Notes: generated from the letters alone by a model not told the origin. Shown: positions 7,329 to 16,924, counted from the first letter of the stretch. The stretch: 64,000 nt of DNA from Thermodesulfobacteriota bacterium (GCA_035325995.1 DAOKYU010000008.1:88273-152272), one strand, 5' to 3'. Numbers and translations are program-made.

Positions 7329-9206
7329 ATGAGAACCCTGTTCATAAAGGTCACCCTGCTCATTGTCTGTGTGCTGTCCACGGCGTCGTACGCCCGGGGC
7401 AGCGCGCCCCGGTCAAATTACGAAAACGACTCATTAACAGGTCCGGAATCCCCGGCGGCACAGGCGGACGGCGCCGCCCGAATCCAGGTGGCGCAGGCCC
7501 GGGCGGTCAATGCCTCCGACCGGTTTAACCACGTCGAGAGCATAGGCTTCGAAGTCGATAAGGGGATGGGGATCGTCACTATAGGCACGGCTTCCCCGAT
7601 TCAATACGAGAGGCTCGCGGACGAGGACAAAAAGGTGAGCCTCAAGCTCTCGAACGTGATACTCGCCGACAAGTTCCAGGTTTCGAGGGACGTAAGCGAC
7701 TTCGACAGCCCCATAAACTTCATCTCCTCGTTCAGGGACCCGATAAAGCCGAGCGACATCATAGTGGTAATCGAGCTAAAAGAATCCCGCGTCCCGGTAA
7801 ACGTAAGCCAGAGCGGGAACCGGCTCGTGCTTAACTTCGGGGAGTCCCGGGCCGTCCGGGCCGCGAGCGAGCAGCAGGTCGATGTCTCGGTGCACCCCGA
7901 AGACCTCTACGCCTTCGACTTCAGGCTCACTTCCATGCCCGGGGCCGTAAAAACGTACAAGGGGCAGCTCGTCTCCTTCGATTTCAAGGACGCCGACATA
8001 AGGGACGTGCTGAGGATTATCTCCGACATAAGCGGCCTCAACATGATCATAGCCAGTAACGTCGCCGGCACGGTAACGCTCAAGCTCACTAACGTCCCCT
8101 GGGACCAGGCCCTCGACGTCATACTCGAAGACGCCGGTCTCGGCGCCTTCCTCGACGGCAACGTCCTCAGGATAGCGCCCCTCGCCACGCTCCAGGCCCG
8201 CCAGCGCGCGGTAAGGAAGACGGTGGAGACCAACGAAGAGCTCGAGCCCCTCATCACGCGCCAGGTCTTCGTCAACTACGCGACGGCGGCCGAGCTCATC
8301 CCCCTCGTCGATCCGCTTCTAAGCGACAGGGGCGAGCTCAGGGTGGACACCAGGACGAACAGCATTCTTATAAACGACACGGCGGTCAGGGCCGGGCAGA
8401 TAGAGTCCCTCGTCGAGGACCTCGACACGAGGACCCCCCAGGTGCTCATAGAATCGCGGATTGTGCAGGCCACGCTCAACTTCACCCGCGAGCTCGGCAT
8501 ACAGTGGGGCTTCGATTACAGGGCCTCGGCCGCGACAGGCAACCCGACGGGCGCAACGTTTCCGTCGAGCGTCGAAGTCGGCGGCACCACTGTCGGCAGC
8601 CCGTTCGGCACCACGGGAGACAACTTCATTATCGACCTCCCGGCGGCTGCGGGCCCGGGCTCGGGCGGCGTTATGGGTATCGTCCTCGGGAGCCTTACGG
8701 GTGCGTTCGACCTCGACCTCCGGCTCTCCGCCCTTGAGCAAAGGGGCGACGGCCGAATCCTTTCTTCACCGAAGGTGCTGACGCTCGAAAACACGCCGGC
8801 GAGGATAGAGCAGGGCGTTTCGATCCCGTTTCTCTCCGTTTCCGCCGCGGGCACGCAGACCCAGTTCGTCGACGCCACGCTCAGCCTTTCCGTAACCCCC
8901 CAGGTGACGAACGACAACCGGATACTCATGGAGATAGTCGTAACCGACAACTCCCCCGACCCTGCGCTCACGGGCGCGGGAGGCCAGCCTTCCATAAGAA
9001 GGAACGAGGCCACGACGCAGGTCCTGGCGAGCGACGGCGAAACCATAGTCATAGGCGGCATATTCACGCGCCGAATGGACGAGACGAACAACGGGCTTCC
9101 CTGGTTTTCGCGGCTCCCCCTCCTCGGATGGCTCTTCCAGAACAACAGGACGAACGACGAGAGAAGGGAGCTCATAGTATTCATAACACCGAGGATCATC
9201 AGGTAA
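7329..9206 (+). CDS. pilQ: type IV pilus secretin PilQ
   Basis: The 625-residue protein has a signal peptide, an AMIN domain (about 70-175), an STN/N0 domain starting at GQLVSFDFKDADIRDVL (about 218), an N1 secretin domain (about 310-380), and the secretin core. The core contains IEQGVSIPFLSV and ends with the GIFTRRMDETNNGLPWFSRL region and PLLGWLF, a hallmark of type IV pilus secretins. It forms the outer-membrane pore through which the pilus passes. A GGAGG-rich ribosome binding site lies just upstream. Confidence 0.95.
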   Translation: MRTLFIKVTLLIVCVLSTASYARGSAPRSNYENDSLTGPESPAAQADGAARIQVAQARAVNASDRFNHVESIGFEVDKGMGIVTIGTASPIQYERLADEDKKVSLKLSNVILADKFQVSRDVSDFDSPINFISSFRDPIKPSDIIVVIELKESRVPVNVSQSGNRLVLNFGESRAVRAASEQQVDVSVHPEDLYAFDFRLTSMPGAVKTYKGQLVSFDFKDADIRDVLRIISDISGLNMIIASNVAGTVTLKLTNVPWDQALDVILEDAGLGAFLDGNVLRIAPLATLQARQRAVRKTVETNEELEPLITRQVFVNYATAAELIPLVDPLLSDRGELRVDTRTNSILINDTAVRAGQIESLVEDLDTRTPQVLIESRIVQATLNFTRELGIQWGFDYRASAATGNPTGATFPSSVEVGGTTVGSPFGTTGDNFIIDLPAAAGPGSGGVMGIVLGSLTGAFDLDLRLSALEQRGDGRILSSPKVLTLENTPARIEQGVSIPFLSVSAAGTQTQFVDATLSLSVTPQVTNDNRILMEIVVTDNSPDPALTGAGGQPSIRRNEATTQVLASDGETIVIGGIFTRRMDETNNGLPWFSRLPLLGWLFQNNRTNDERRELIVFITPRIIR

Positions 9207-9233
9207 AAGACAGATATCCTGGAGGATGGTTTG

Positions 9234-9794
9234 ATGAGAAGGAAATTAATAGGACAATTGGTATTCCCGGCGCTCGTTGCCGTGTTCCTCGCGGCGGGTC
9301 TAGCCGCAGGCGGCTGCGGGTCGAATCCCCCGTTCGCGCCCTTCGGCTCGACGATAGAGATACTGAACCCGCCCGAAGATATCAACATCGGGCTCAACGC
9401 CATAACGCAGATTCTCGTACGGGCCCAGGTGCTCGGCCCAGACGAGGAGCCCCTCAACGACGTGCGGGTGATTTGGGATTTGTCATTTGCCGACCAGAAT
9501 TCGTTCGTGATAGATACCAACGGGGACGGTATCGCCGACGCGAAGGCGCTTCAGCTCGTCGATAACGGCGCGTGCTCGCCGCAGCAGTGTGCGTCGACAT
9601 CCATAACCGAATGGTTCAGCATGGGGGCGCTCGTGGATTCGCCTTTCGATGTTCTCACCGACAACCGCGGCATGGCCTTCGTGCTCCTTCTGATAGGCGA
9701 CGCGGTAATCGACCCCGCGACGCTTTCCGCGTCCACAGACAGCGGCGCTATAGATATAGTGACCTTCTCGGTGAACGCTGACCTCGGGGAGTAG
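9234..9794 (+). CDS. lipoprotein with bacterial Ig-like (Big_1-type) domain
   Basis: The ATG at 9234 is preceded by GGAGGAT (9221-9227); a TTG three bases earlier is also in frame. The 186-residue product has a lipoprotein signal (AAGGC, Cys near residue 28). The mature part has an invasin-like pattern: VRAQVLGPDEEPLNDVRVIW, then a calcium-loop-like DTNGDGIAD and a loop with two Cys (ACSPQQC). It is co-oriented with pilQ 27 bases upstream, so it may serve pilus or surface adhesion. The function is not established. Confidence 0.75.
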   Translation: MRRKLIGQLVFPALVAVFLAAGLAAGGCGSNPPFAPFGSTIEILNPPEDINIGLNAITQILVRAQVLGPDEEPLNDVRVIWDLSFADQNSFVIDTNGDGIADAKALQLVDNGACSPQQCASTSITEWFSMGALVDSPFDVLTDNRGMAFVLLLIGDAVIDPATLSASTDSGAIDIVTFSVNADLGE

Positions 9795-9824
9795 ATGTTA
9801 TTCCGGCAAGGAGGATGGATACAG

Positions 9825-10793
9825 ATGATGCTTAACAGGATGTTCAAACGCAAATCCGTAAAGGTAATCTCCATACTGACGTTTCTCGGGCTCATGGTTT
9901 TGTCGCAGCACGCCTGCGTCGACAGCCTCGACAGCGGCGACGAGTCCGAAAACCCGGTAAACACGTTCATCATGAACATGAGCGCGAACCCGAACACCGT
10001 ATTCGGGAACGCCTCCGAGGAATCCTTCATACAGGTGGATACGCTCCTCGTTCCGGACGGCTCGGAAATAGATTACGAGATAACCTTTTCGAGTAGCGGC
10101 CTCCCTCCGGCGCTAAGGGGATGCCTCTTCGACAGCAGCGGCACTGTAATAAACAACGAGGCCTTCGTTAATTATCTCTCGGGCGTCCTCGTCGGCATAA
10201 ACGAAACGGCCTCTATAAATATCTCGGCTACCGTCAGGCTCGCCGACGGCCGGAGCGAGAGCGATTTCACGACGCTTACGCTCGATGGCGTCGGCCTCGT
10301 AGCGGCGACGCCCGGGCCCGACACCGACCCGATAATCGTGCCCCATCCGTCTACGACCCCGGCGCCTACGAACATCGCCGTCCCGCTCACCTTCCAGTCC
10401 GTGGGTTTAGAGCCCGGAACACTCGTCGAGATATCGCTCAGCAATCCCGACATCGGCTCACTTAACGGCGGCGGCGACCCCGAGATCGGCGACGCTATCT
10501 ACGTCGCCCCGATACTCGGCAACGTAAACTCTGGCCAGTTCTTCGTCCAGTATAACGCCTTCGTCGGACAGGCCGGCACACAGATTATACTTGCCAGGAC
10601 CCAGATTCAGATTCCGCCGGAATTCATAACCCTCTGTCCCCTCATAGCTGAGGAAGACGGACTTATCGAAGTTGTGGTCATTATAACCCAGGAAGTCGCC
10701 GCACCGCCCACGCCGGGGCCGACCCCCGGGCCTGACGACGGCGGCGGCGACGGCAGCTCCGGACCTACGATACCGCCGGATGTTATAGAATAG
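9825..10793 (+). CDS. secreted lipoprotein with beta-sandwich repeats and Pro/Gly tail
   Basis: AAGGAGGAT at 9808-9816 selects the ATG at 9825, giving 322 residues. A hydrophobic segment followed by SQHACVDS suggests a lipoprotein processed at Cys near residue 30. The rest is rich in beta-forming residues and Asn/Ser/Thr. It includes a Pro/Thr linker and ends in a Pro/Gly/Asp-rich tail. No enzyme motif is seen. It is the last gene of the pil-linked run and, like its neighbour, may be a surface component. Confidence 0.7.
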   Translation: MMLNRMFKRKSVKVISILTFLGLMVLSQHACVDSLDSGDESENPVNTFIMNMSANPNTVFGNASEESFIQVDTLLVPDGSEIDYEITFSSSGLPPALRGCLFDSSGTVINNEAFVNYLSGVLVGINETASINISATVRLADGRSESDFTTLTLDGVGLVAATPGPDTDPIIVPHPSTTPAPTNIAVPLTFQSVGLEPGTLVEISLSNPDIGSLNGGGDPEIGDAIYVAPILGNVNSGQFFVQYNAFVGQAGTQIILARTQIQIPPEFITLCPLIAEEDGLIEVVVIITQEVAAPPTPGPTPGPDDGGGDGSSGPTIPPDVIE

Positions 10794-10803
10794 AAAAACT
10801 TCG

Positions 10804-10829
10804 GAGCCTGTCCCCGCGTGGGGCAGGCC
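10804..10829 (+). terminator. possible terminator hairpin after the pil operon
   Basis: GCCTG-T-CCCC and GGGG-CAGGC can pair across a GCGT loop with one bulged T, just after the last gene of the run. There is no clear T-tract, so termination is uncertain. Confidence 0.35.
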
Positions 10830-11057
10830 CTCTCCGGGGCCGGACGCACGAAGCCCGCGCCCGACTCCGGAGACTCTTTTACCGCCCCCGCCAGGCCGTA
10901 GGCTTAACGGAGCGTATGAGATCGATATGGATGTCATATAAGGATTGGGGGAGTAAGTCCGGCTTGACTTACCGTCTGCATGTTGTTTACCTTTATATGT
11001 TGGTTGGCTTCGGGGAGTGTTTTTTACCGGCAATAATACAATTCAGGAAGGATAATC

Positions 11058-11285
11058 ATGGAGAGACAGTTCAAGATAATTGTTGAAAAGCATCCGGATG
11101 TCTATGTGGCATATCCGATCGGCTTGAAGGGAGTTGTCGTCGGTGAGGGCGATACGTATGAGGATGCTTTGACGGACGTGAAATCCGCTATCCGGTTCCA
11201 CATAGAAACCTTCGGTGAGGATGTTTTAACTGACGAATCACCTGTTTTAGAAGTGTTTTTAGCCGAGGCCGGGGTAGGTCTTTAA
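11058..11285 (+). CDS. hicB: HicB-family antitoxin
   Basis: The 75-residue protein is preceded by AGGAAGGA and shows the HicB partial RNase-H-like fold pattern: VAYPIGLKGVVVGEGDTYEDALTDVKSAIRFHI. It lacks the additional DNA-binding tail found in longer HicB proteins. It lies upstream of a HicA-like gene, the reverse of the commonest hicA-hicB order. It should neutralise the mRNA-cleaving HicA partner. Confidence 0.8.
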   Translation: MERQFKIIVEKHPDVYVAYPIGLKGVVVGEGDTYEDALTDVKSAIRFHIETFGEDVLTDESPVLEVFLAEAGVGL

Positions 11286-11392
11286 ATATATCGCCGTCTC
11301 AATATCCCAAATAAGTTCCATTTTATTGAGCTTTGTGTTCCGTTTTCTGAATTCTCGTAGAAATTGCTTGACATTCCTTTGGTTCCAATTTA

Positions 11393-11644
11393 ATGGAATA
11401 TCTCATGACTAAATTTCCTGTCGATGCGCCGAAGGCGAGGGTAATAAAAACGCTGGAGCTTCTCGGTTTCCTTCTTATTCGGGAGCGAGAGCACATAGCA
11501 ATGCTGAGGGAAAATCCTGACGGGACACGGACGCCTCTGACAATACCTAATCATGCGAGAATCAAAGGCTCGACTCCAAGAAGTGTTTGCACACAGGCTG
11601 GAATATCGAGGGACGAATTCCTCAAAGCGTATGAGCAAGTGTGA
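11393..11644 (+). CDS. hicA: HicA-family mRNA interferase toxin
   Basis: The 83-residue frame (or 79 residues from the ATG at 11405) has the dsRBD-like HicA pattern: KTLELLGFLLIREREHIAML with the His that is catalytic in HicA (His 34 from the first Met), then TPLTIPNHARIKGSTPRSVC. HicA toxins cleave mRNA. The gap of 107 bases from hicB is longer than usual, and a TTGACA at 11368-11373 suggests the toxin gene may have its own promoter. Confidence 0.8.
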   Translation: MEYLMTKFPVDAPKARVIKTLELLGFLLIREREHIAMLRENPDGTRTPLTIPNHARIKGSTPRSVCTQAGISRDEFLKAYEQV

Positions 11645-11760
11645 TAGGGTATTTCTTGCACATTCCGTTTGACTTAACCCTGCCCTCTTTTTACCATTTA
11701 TAAATGGGGGGTATGCCGTCTCGGTTTGCGGGCGTGCATATAATTTTGAGGGGGTCACAA

Positions 11761-13431
11761 ATGTCAGTCCGGGAATCGGATCTCGATAAGAAAAAAATGG
11801 CAAGGGAGCGCTGGGAAAGGGATTATGCCCGCGCTCATAAGCGCGACGCCGACTTCACCACGATATCCGGCATGGACTTGCCGCCTCTCGCAGACTCGGG
11901 CGACCTCGCGGGTTTCGACCCCGAATCCGAAATAGGCTACCCCGGCCGGTTCCCCTACACCCGCGGCATACACAGCACTATGTACAGGAGCCGACTCTGG
12001 ACTATGCGCCAGTTCGCAGGCTTCGGCACACCGGAAGACACTAACAGAAGATTCAAATACCTCCTCGGCCACGGCCAGACCGGCCTCAGCACGGCCTTCG
12101 ACATGCCCACCCTAATGGGCTACGACTGCGACAGCCCCATGGCGCGCGGCGAGGTCGGGAGGGAAGGGGTCTCGGTCTCGTCCCTTGAAGACATGGAAAC
12201 ACTTTTCGACGGAATAAACCTCGATCAGGTAACGACGTCCATGACCGTCAACTGCAGCGCGAGCATAATTTTCGCCATGTACCTCGTCATGGCCGAAAAG
12301 AAAGGCGTAAGCCGGGACAGGCTCCGCGGCACACTCCAGAACGACATGCTGAAGGAATTCATAGCCCAGCGCGAATGGATATCCCCGCCCGGCCCGTCGG
12401 TCAAGATCGTCATCGACGTAATCGAATTCTGCGCGCGCCGCGTCAAGGGCTGGCACCCGGTCTCTATCTCCGGCTACCACATCCGTGAGGCGGGCTCCAC
12501 CGCAGTACAGGAGCTGGCGTTCACCATCGCCGACGGCATAGGCTACGTCGAGGAAAGCATAAAGCGGGGCCTCGACGTAGATGATTTCGCCCCGCGTCTC
12601 TCCTTCTTCTTTAACGTCCACAACGACTTCCTCGAAGAGGTCGCCAAGTTCAGGGCGGCCCGCCGCATGTGGGCGAAGATCATGCGTGACAGGTTCGGAG
12701 CGAGAGACCCGAAGTCTCTCACGCTCAAAACCCACGCCCAGACGGCAGGCGCGAGCCTCACGGCGCAGCAGCCTGTAAACAACGTCGCCCGAGTTACAAT
12801 ACAGGCCCTCGCTGCGGTCCTCGGAGGCACCCAGTCCCTCCACACGAACTCCATGGACGAGACGCTCGCCCTCCCGACGGAAGAGGCCGCCACGGTCGCG
12901 CTCAGGACGCAGCAGATAATCGCCGAGGAAAGCGGAGTCGCTAATACGATAGACCCCTTCGGCGGAAGCTACCTCATGGAATCCCTCACGAGCCGCATCG
13001 AAAAGGAGGCCTTCGACTACATAGACAAGATCGACCGCATGGGCGGCATAATAGCGGCGATAGAAGAGGGTTATCCCCAAAAGGAAATAGCCGACGCCGC
13101 CTACAAGTACCAGCGCGAGCTCGACACCGGAATAAAAACCATAGTCGGCGTCAACAGGTACGTCCACGAGGACGAGGAAGTTCCGATTCCGCTCCTCAAA
13201 ATAGAGGACGAGGTCGAAGAGGCCCAGAGACAAAAACTAACTGTCCTCAAGCGCCGACGCGACAACAAGGCTGTAAAGGCCCGGCTTGAAGACATACTCC
13301 TCGCCGCGCGTAGAGGCGACAACCTGATGCCGTTCATCATAGACGCCGTCCGTGACCACGCCACCCTCGGCGAGATAAGCGACATATTCCGCGAGGCCTA
13401 CGGCGTCTACCGCGACCCGGGGTATTTCTAA
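11761..13431 (+). CDS. icmA: B12-dependent acyl-CoA mutase large subunit, isobutyryl-CoA mutase-like
   Basis: GAGGGGG at 11749-11755 sets the ATG, giving 556 residues. The TIM-barrel half of the methylmalonyl-CoA mutase superfamily is complete, including the acyl-CoA-binding Tyr75 and Arg78 and the Tyr239-His240 pair (SISGYH). The residues that recognise the methylmalonyl carboxylate, Tyr89 and Arg207 in Propionibacterium MCM, correspond to Phe85 (TMRQFAGFG) and Gln203 (KEFIAQREW). Phe plus Gln is the isobutyryl-CoA mutase signature. No B12 domain is attached; it is encoded by the next gene, as in IcmA/IcmB. The likely role is interconversion of isobutyryl-CoA and butyryl-CoA in Val or fatty-acid metabolism. 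Automated annotation will probably call it methylmalonyl-CoA mutase. Confidence 0.85.
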   Translation: MSVRESDLDKKKMARERWERDYARAHKRDADFTTISGMDLPPLADSGDLAGFDPESEIGYPGRFPYTRGIHSTMYRSRLWTMRQFAGFGTPEDTNRRFKYLLGHGQTGLSTAFDMPTLMGYDCDSPMARGEVGREGVSVSSLEDMETLFDGINLDQVTTSMTVNCSASIIFAMYLVMAEKKGVSRDRLRGTLQNDMLKEFIAQREWISPPGPSVKIVIDVIEFCARRVKGWHPVSISGYHIREAGSTAVQELAFTIADGIGYVEESIKRGLDVDDFAPRLSFFFNVHNDFLEEVAKFRAARRMWAKIMRDRFGARDPKSLTLKTHAQTAGASLTAQQPVNNVARVTIQALAAVLGGTQSLHTNSMDETLALPTEEAATVALRTQQIIAEESGVANTIDPFGGSYLMESLTSRIEKEAFDYIDKIDRMGGIIAAIEEGYPQKEIADAAYKYQRELDTGIKTIVGVNRYVHEDEEVPIPLLKIEDEVEEAQRQKLTVLKRRRDNKAVKARLEDILLAARRGDNLMPFIIDAVRDHATLGEISDIFREAYGVYRDPGYF

Positions 13432-13502
13432 TTTCGCTGGCAATGCCTTTTAAACTCTCCACAAATCGCGTAACCTCATACCTTGATAAAGGGTCTAAAG
13501 AG

Positions 13503-13913
13503 ATGGAACAGGAAAACAGGTTAAGAATTCTTATCGGCAAGGCCGGCCTCGACGGACACGACAGGGGGGTAAAGATAGTAGCGAGGGCCCTTCGTGACGC
13601 CGGGTTCGAGGTCATCTACACCGGCCTTCACAACTCCCCGGAGGCCATCGTCGAAACGGCGCTACAGGAAGACGTCGACGCCGTCGGGCTAAGCATCCTT
13701 TCCGGCGCCCACAACTACCTCTTCCCGGAGATAATCCGCCTCCTCGAAGAGAAGGGCCTCGGCGACATCACGGTCTTCGGCGGGGGTATTATCCCGAAGG
13801 AAGACATAGAAGGACTCAAGCAAAAGGGAGTAAAAGCGGTATTCGAGCCCGGGACGTCCACGGACGAGATCATAAGCTGGGTAAGGGAGAACGTCTCCCC
13901 GAGGGCTCTTTAG
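13503..13913 (+). CDS. icmB: B12-binding small subunit of acyl-CoA mutase
   Basis: The 136-residue protein (start at the ATG after TAAAGAG; the frame opens earlier at 13443) is a Rossmann-like cobalamin-binding domain. It has the complete signature DGHDRG, with His as the lower axial Co ligand, then LSILSGAH and FGGGIIP. It lies 71 bases after the large subunit and pairs with it. The sequence around VIYTGLHNSPEAIV is also typical of the IcmB/McmA2 group. Confidence 0.92.
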   Translation: MEQENRLRILIGKAGLDGHDRGVKIVARALRDAGFEVIYTGLHNSPEAIVETALQEDVDAVGLSILSGAHNYLFPEIIRLLEEKGLGDITVFGGGIIPKEDIEGLKQKGVKAVFEPGTSTDEIISWVRENVSPRAL

Positions 13914-13922
13914 CCTGATGTA

Positions 13923-14561
13923 ATGAAGTGCGTAAGCTGCAGTAATAGGAAAGGCAAGCGGCATTGCCCTGCGCTCGGCGGCTCCATATGCGCCGTCTGC
14001 TGCGGAGAGAAAAGGGGGGTTGAAATCAACTGCCCGCCCGATTGCGTTTACTACGTCGAGGGCCAGAAGCAGCACCAGCTCAAGGTAATGCACCAGAGGG
14101 TCAAAAAAGAGGGCGGCAGAAGCTACGTCCGCCGGGCCGAGCTCTATAACCGTAACCCCGAAATCTTCGCCCGTATCGAAAAGCTCTTCGCCGATTCCTA
14201 CAGGGCCAACAGGAATCTCACGAACAAAGACGTCGCCTCGGGCCTCGAGCTCGCCAAAAATACGCTCGACACCGAAAAGAAGGGCCTCATCTACCAGCAC
14301 CAGGGCGAGAACTCCTACGCCAACGATCTCTCGACGAATATCCTTATCGCGATAACCGACTACAAGGACAATCCCAAGATCACGGGAGAAAGGGTAGACC
14401 TCGACTTCGCCATAAAGGTCATAGACGAGTTTTTAAGGGAAGCGCGGTTCTACGTCGAGAACGACCCGAATCCCCGGAGCTACCTCGTACACATCTTACG
14501 CTACCACCCCGGGGAAGCGCCCGCACAAAGGCAGGCGGGGGGGATTATAATCACGCCCTGA
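13923..14561 (+). CDS. Cys-rich zinc-ribbon protein of unknown function
   Basis: The 212-residue protein starts nine bases after icmB. The first 42 residues hold nine Cys in a pattern C-x2-C-x8-C-x6-C-x2-CC-x8-C-x3-C, likely binding two zinc ions. The remainder is helical with no recognised domain. Close spacing to the mutase genes suggests co-transcription, but a functional link is not evident. A role in nucleic-acid or protein binding is a guess from the zinc ribbon. Confidence 0.65.
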   Translation: MKCVSCSNRKGKRHCPALGGSICAVCCGEKRGVEINCPPDCVYYVEGQKQHQLKVMHQRVKKEGGRSYVRRAELYNRNPEIFARIEKLFADSYRANRNLTNKDVASGLELAKNTLDTEKKGLIYQHQGENSYANDLSTNILIAITDYKDNPKITGERVDLDFAIKVIDEFLREARFYVENDPNPRSYLVHILRYHPGEAPAQRQAGGIIITP

Positions 14562-14569
14562 CTTTGTCG

Positions 14570-14764
14570 TTAATGGTTGTCTTTTCCGGCGGAGGGGACG
14601 GTGTTGATGATCGCTGAAACTATAAACGCTACGACGGCCACGATTGCGAGGTACTTGAAAAACCTCGACCAGTCCATGCTTATTCCGAGATAAAAACCGA
14701 CGCCTACGAAGCTGAAAAGTATCAGGCATACGAAAATAGCGCCCGGCAGGTTCTTCCTTAACAT
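14570..14764 (-). CDS. small two-helix membrane protein
   Basis: This 64-residue protein has AAGGAG ten bases before its ATG (the complement of 14775-14780) and two hydrophobic helices (about 8-28 and 36-54) separated by a short polar turn. It converges with the zinc-ribbon gene, the two stop codons lying nine bases apart. No family is recognised. Confidence 0.6.
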   Translation of the reverse strand: MLRKNLPGAIFVCLILFSFVGVGFYLGISMDWSRFFKYLAIVAVVAFIVSAIINTVPSAGKDNH

Positions 14765-14986
14765 AAGAGTCCAACTCCTTCTTCTCTATATTTATTCGGC
14801 CAGAAAGCATGATTTTATCTGAATCCTCGCCCCTCTTCAACCTTTTGTCAACTGCGGCCGCATCGTCCCCGCCCGGGCTCGAAAACGACGGGGATTGCGA
14901 TTCGGTGATATAAAGTGTAACCTAGACACTAATAATCATTGATATGCAGGTAATAATTGCTCCTACTCGTTAATCGCCGTCCGTAA

Positions 14987-16924
14987 ATGAGAGTCCCCAA
15001 ACCTAAAGAAATAATGCGCCTCCTCAAAGGCTCTAATTTCAGGCCCATGAGGCCGAAGGAGATTTCCAGGCGCCTCGGCGTCCCCAAGGAAGGAAAGGCC
15101 CTTCTCAAGAAGATCCTTCGGAAGATGGTGCGTGACGGCAAGATAGGAAGGGCCGACGGGGGCTACGTCGCCGCCGGCTCACCGGCCGCGGCCGTAAACG
15201 ACTCCGGAAGGAAGTCCCCGGAACCCGTCCTCCCCACGGCCCCCACGACGGCCCCGATAAAGGGCATGCTCAAGGGCGGGAAGATTCTCGGCAAGTTCGT
15301 CAAGACCGGGAAGACCGGGAAGATAATTCTCAAGGACGACCGGGTGCCTCACATCCCGCTCAGAATAGATGAGATAAAGAACCTCCGGAACTACAGCCTG
15401 GTCGTTTACGAGGTCAGTAACCGTGTCTCGCCCAGCCGCAAGATCAACGGACGCATTGTCGAAGTCCTCGGAAAGGCGGGCGACCTCGAAGCCGAGAAGA
15501 AGGGGATTATAAGAGAATACGGCCTCTCCGAGGAATTCCCGTCCGATGTCATGCGCGAGCTCGCGCACGTTCCCGACGAAATCCCCGAAAGCGAAATCAG
15601 GAAAAGGACAGACCTCCGGGACGAAATCATATTCACTATCGACAGCGACGACGCAAAGGACTTCGACGACGCTGTAGGCATCACGAAGACCCACTTCGGC
15701 TACAGGCTCCTCGTCTCTATAGCCGACGTCTCGTATTACGTCCCCCTCGGCGGCGAGATAGACAACGAGGCCCTTAACCGCGCGACGAGCGTCTACATGC
15801 CCGACAGGGTGGTGCCGATGCTCCCCGAAAAGCTCTCGAACGACCTCTGCAGCCTCGTGCCCTATAAGGACAGGCTCACGAAGACCGTCGAGATCGACTT
15901 CAACCGTAAGGGCCAGATGATGAGCTCCAAGGTCTATAACAGCGTTATCAGGAGCGCCGCCCGCCTCACGTACACGCGCGTCGCCGGCGTCCTCGAAGAC
16001 GGCGAGGAATCCGCCATAGACAAGCACGTCGTCGAAAAGCTCCTCGTCATGCGCGAGCTCTTCCGGCTCATAAGGGTCAGGCGCAGCGAAAAGGGAGAGC
16101 TCAACTTCGACATCCCCGAGCCCGATCTCATCCGCGACGAGCTCGGACGCACGGTCGACGTCGTCAGGACGCAGCGCAACATGGCCCACGTCCTGATCGA
16201 GGAATTCATGATAGCGGCCAACACGGCGGTGGCCACGCAAACCTGCCGCCTCCAGATACCGTCCATCTACAGGATCCACGAGCGGCCCGACATCGAATCC
16301 CTGATCGAGCTCTCCGAGGGCCTGAAGAAGCTCGGCTACACGCTCCCCGCCGACGGCAAAATAACGACGCTCGACCTCCAGCGCGTCATCAACAAGAGCC
16401 GCGGCCGGCCCAACGAAGTGGCGGTCAACATGCTCATACTCCGCTCGCTCAAGCGTGCTATATACTCGACACAGGAAGAGGGGCACTTCGGGCTCTCTAT
16501 AAAGCACTACTCCCACTTCACGTCGCCCATACGCCGCTATCCCGACCTCATCGTCCACAGGATTATGAACTCGGTCATGAAAAAGGGCTCGCCGCCCTAC
16601 GATAAGGAATCGCTCGACTGGATGGCCGAGCACTCGTCGAAAAAAGAGCGCTACGCCGACGAAATCGAAAGGGAGGCAATAAACCTCGAACGGGCCTATC
16701 TGATGAAGTCCTACGTCGGCAAGGAATTCGAAGGAGTCGTCCTGAGCGTCCTCCCGTTCGGAATGTTCGTCGAGGTGAAGGGGATATTCGTCGAAGGGCT
16801 CGTCCCGCGTGACAGCGTCCCCAACTGGAGAAAACGCTGGTTCGACATCGGCCAGATCGTCAACGTTAAAGTTACCGAGGCCGACGTCGAAAAGAGAAGA
16901 ATCACACTCAACCTCGTCCCCTAA
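14987..16924 (+). CDS. rnr: ribonuclease R
   Basis: The 645-residue protein has an N-terminal winged-helix region (about 1-65), cold-shock-like OB domains, the RNB catalytic core and a C-terminal S1 domain (about 570-645). In the core, TIDSDDAKDFDDAVGI carries the four metal-binding Asp residues. FTSPIRRYPDLIVHR is the conserved RNA-binding stretch. RNase R degrades structured RNA 3' to 5' in mRNA and rRNA quality control. The family is usually 700-800 residues, so this one is on the short side because the basic C-terminal tail is missing. Confidence 0.95.
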   Translation: MRVPKPKEIMRLLKGSNFRPMRPKEISRRLGVPKEGKALLKKILRKMVRDGKIGRADGGYVAAGSPAAAVNDSGRKSPEPVLPTAPTTAPIKGMLKGGKILGKFVKTGKTGKIILKDDRVPHIPLRIDEIKNLRNYSLVVYEVSNRVSPSRKINGRIVEVLGKAGDLEAEKKGIIREYGLSEEFPSDVMRELAHVPDEIPESEIRKRTDLRDEIIFTIDSDDAKDFDDAVGITKTHFGYRLLVSIADVSYYVPLGGEIDNEALNRATSVYMPDRVVPMLPEKLSNDLCSLVPYKDRLTKTVEIDFNRKGQMMSSKVYNSVIRSAARLTYTRVAGVLEDGEESAIDKHVVEKLLVMRELFRLIRVRRSEKGELNFDIPEPDLIRDELGRTVDVVRTQRNMAHVLIEEFMIAANTAVATQTCRLQIPSIYRIHERPDIESLIELSEGLKKLGYTLPADGKITTLDLQRVINKSRGRPNEVAVNMLILRSLKRAIYSTQEEGHFGLSIKHYSHFTSPIRRYPDLIVHRIMNSVMKKGSPPYDKESLDWMAEHSSKKERYADEIEREAINLERAYLMKSYVGKEFEGVVLSVLPFGMFVEVKGIFVEGLVPRDSVPNWRKRWFDIGQIVNVKVTEADVEKRRITLNLVP

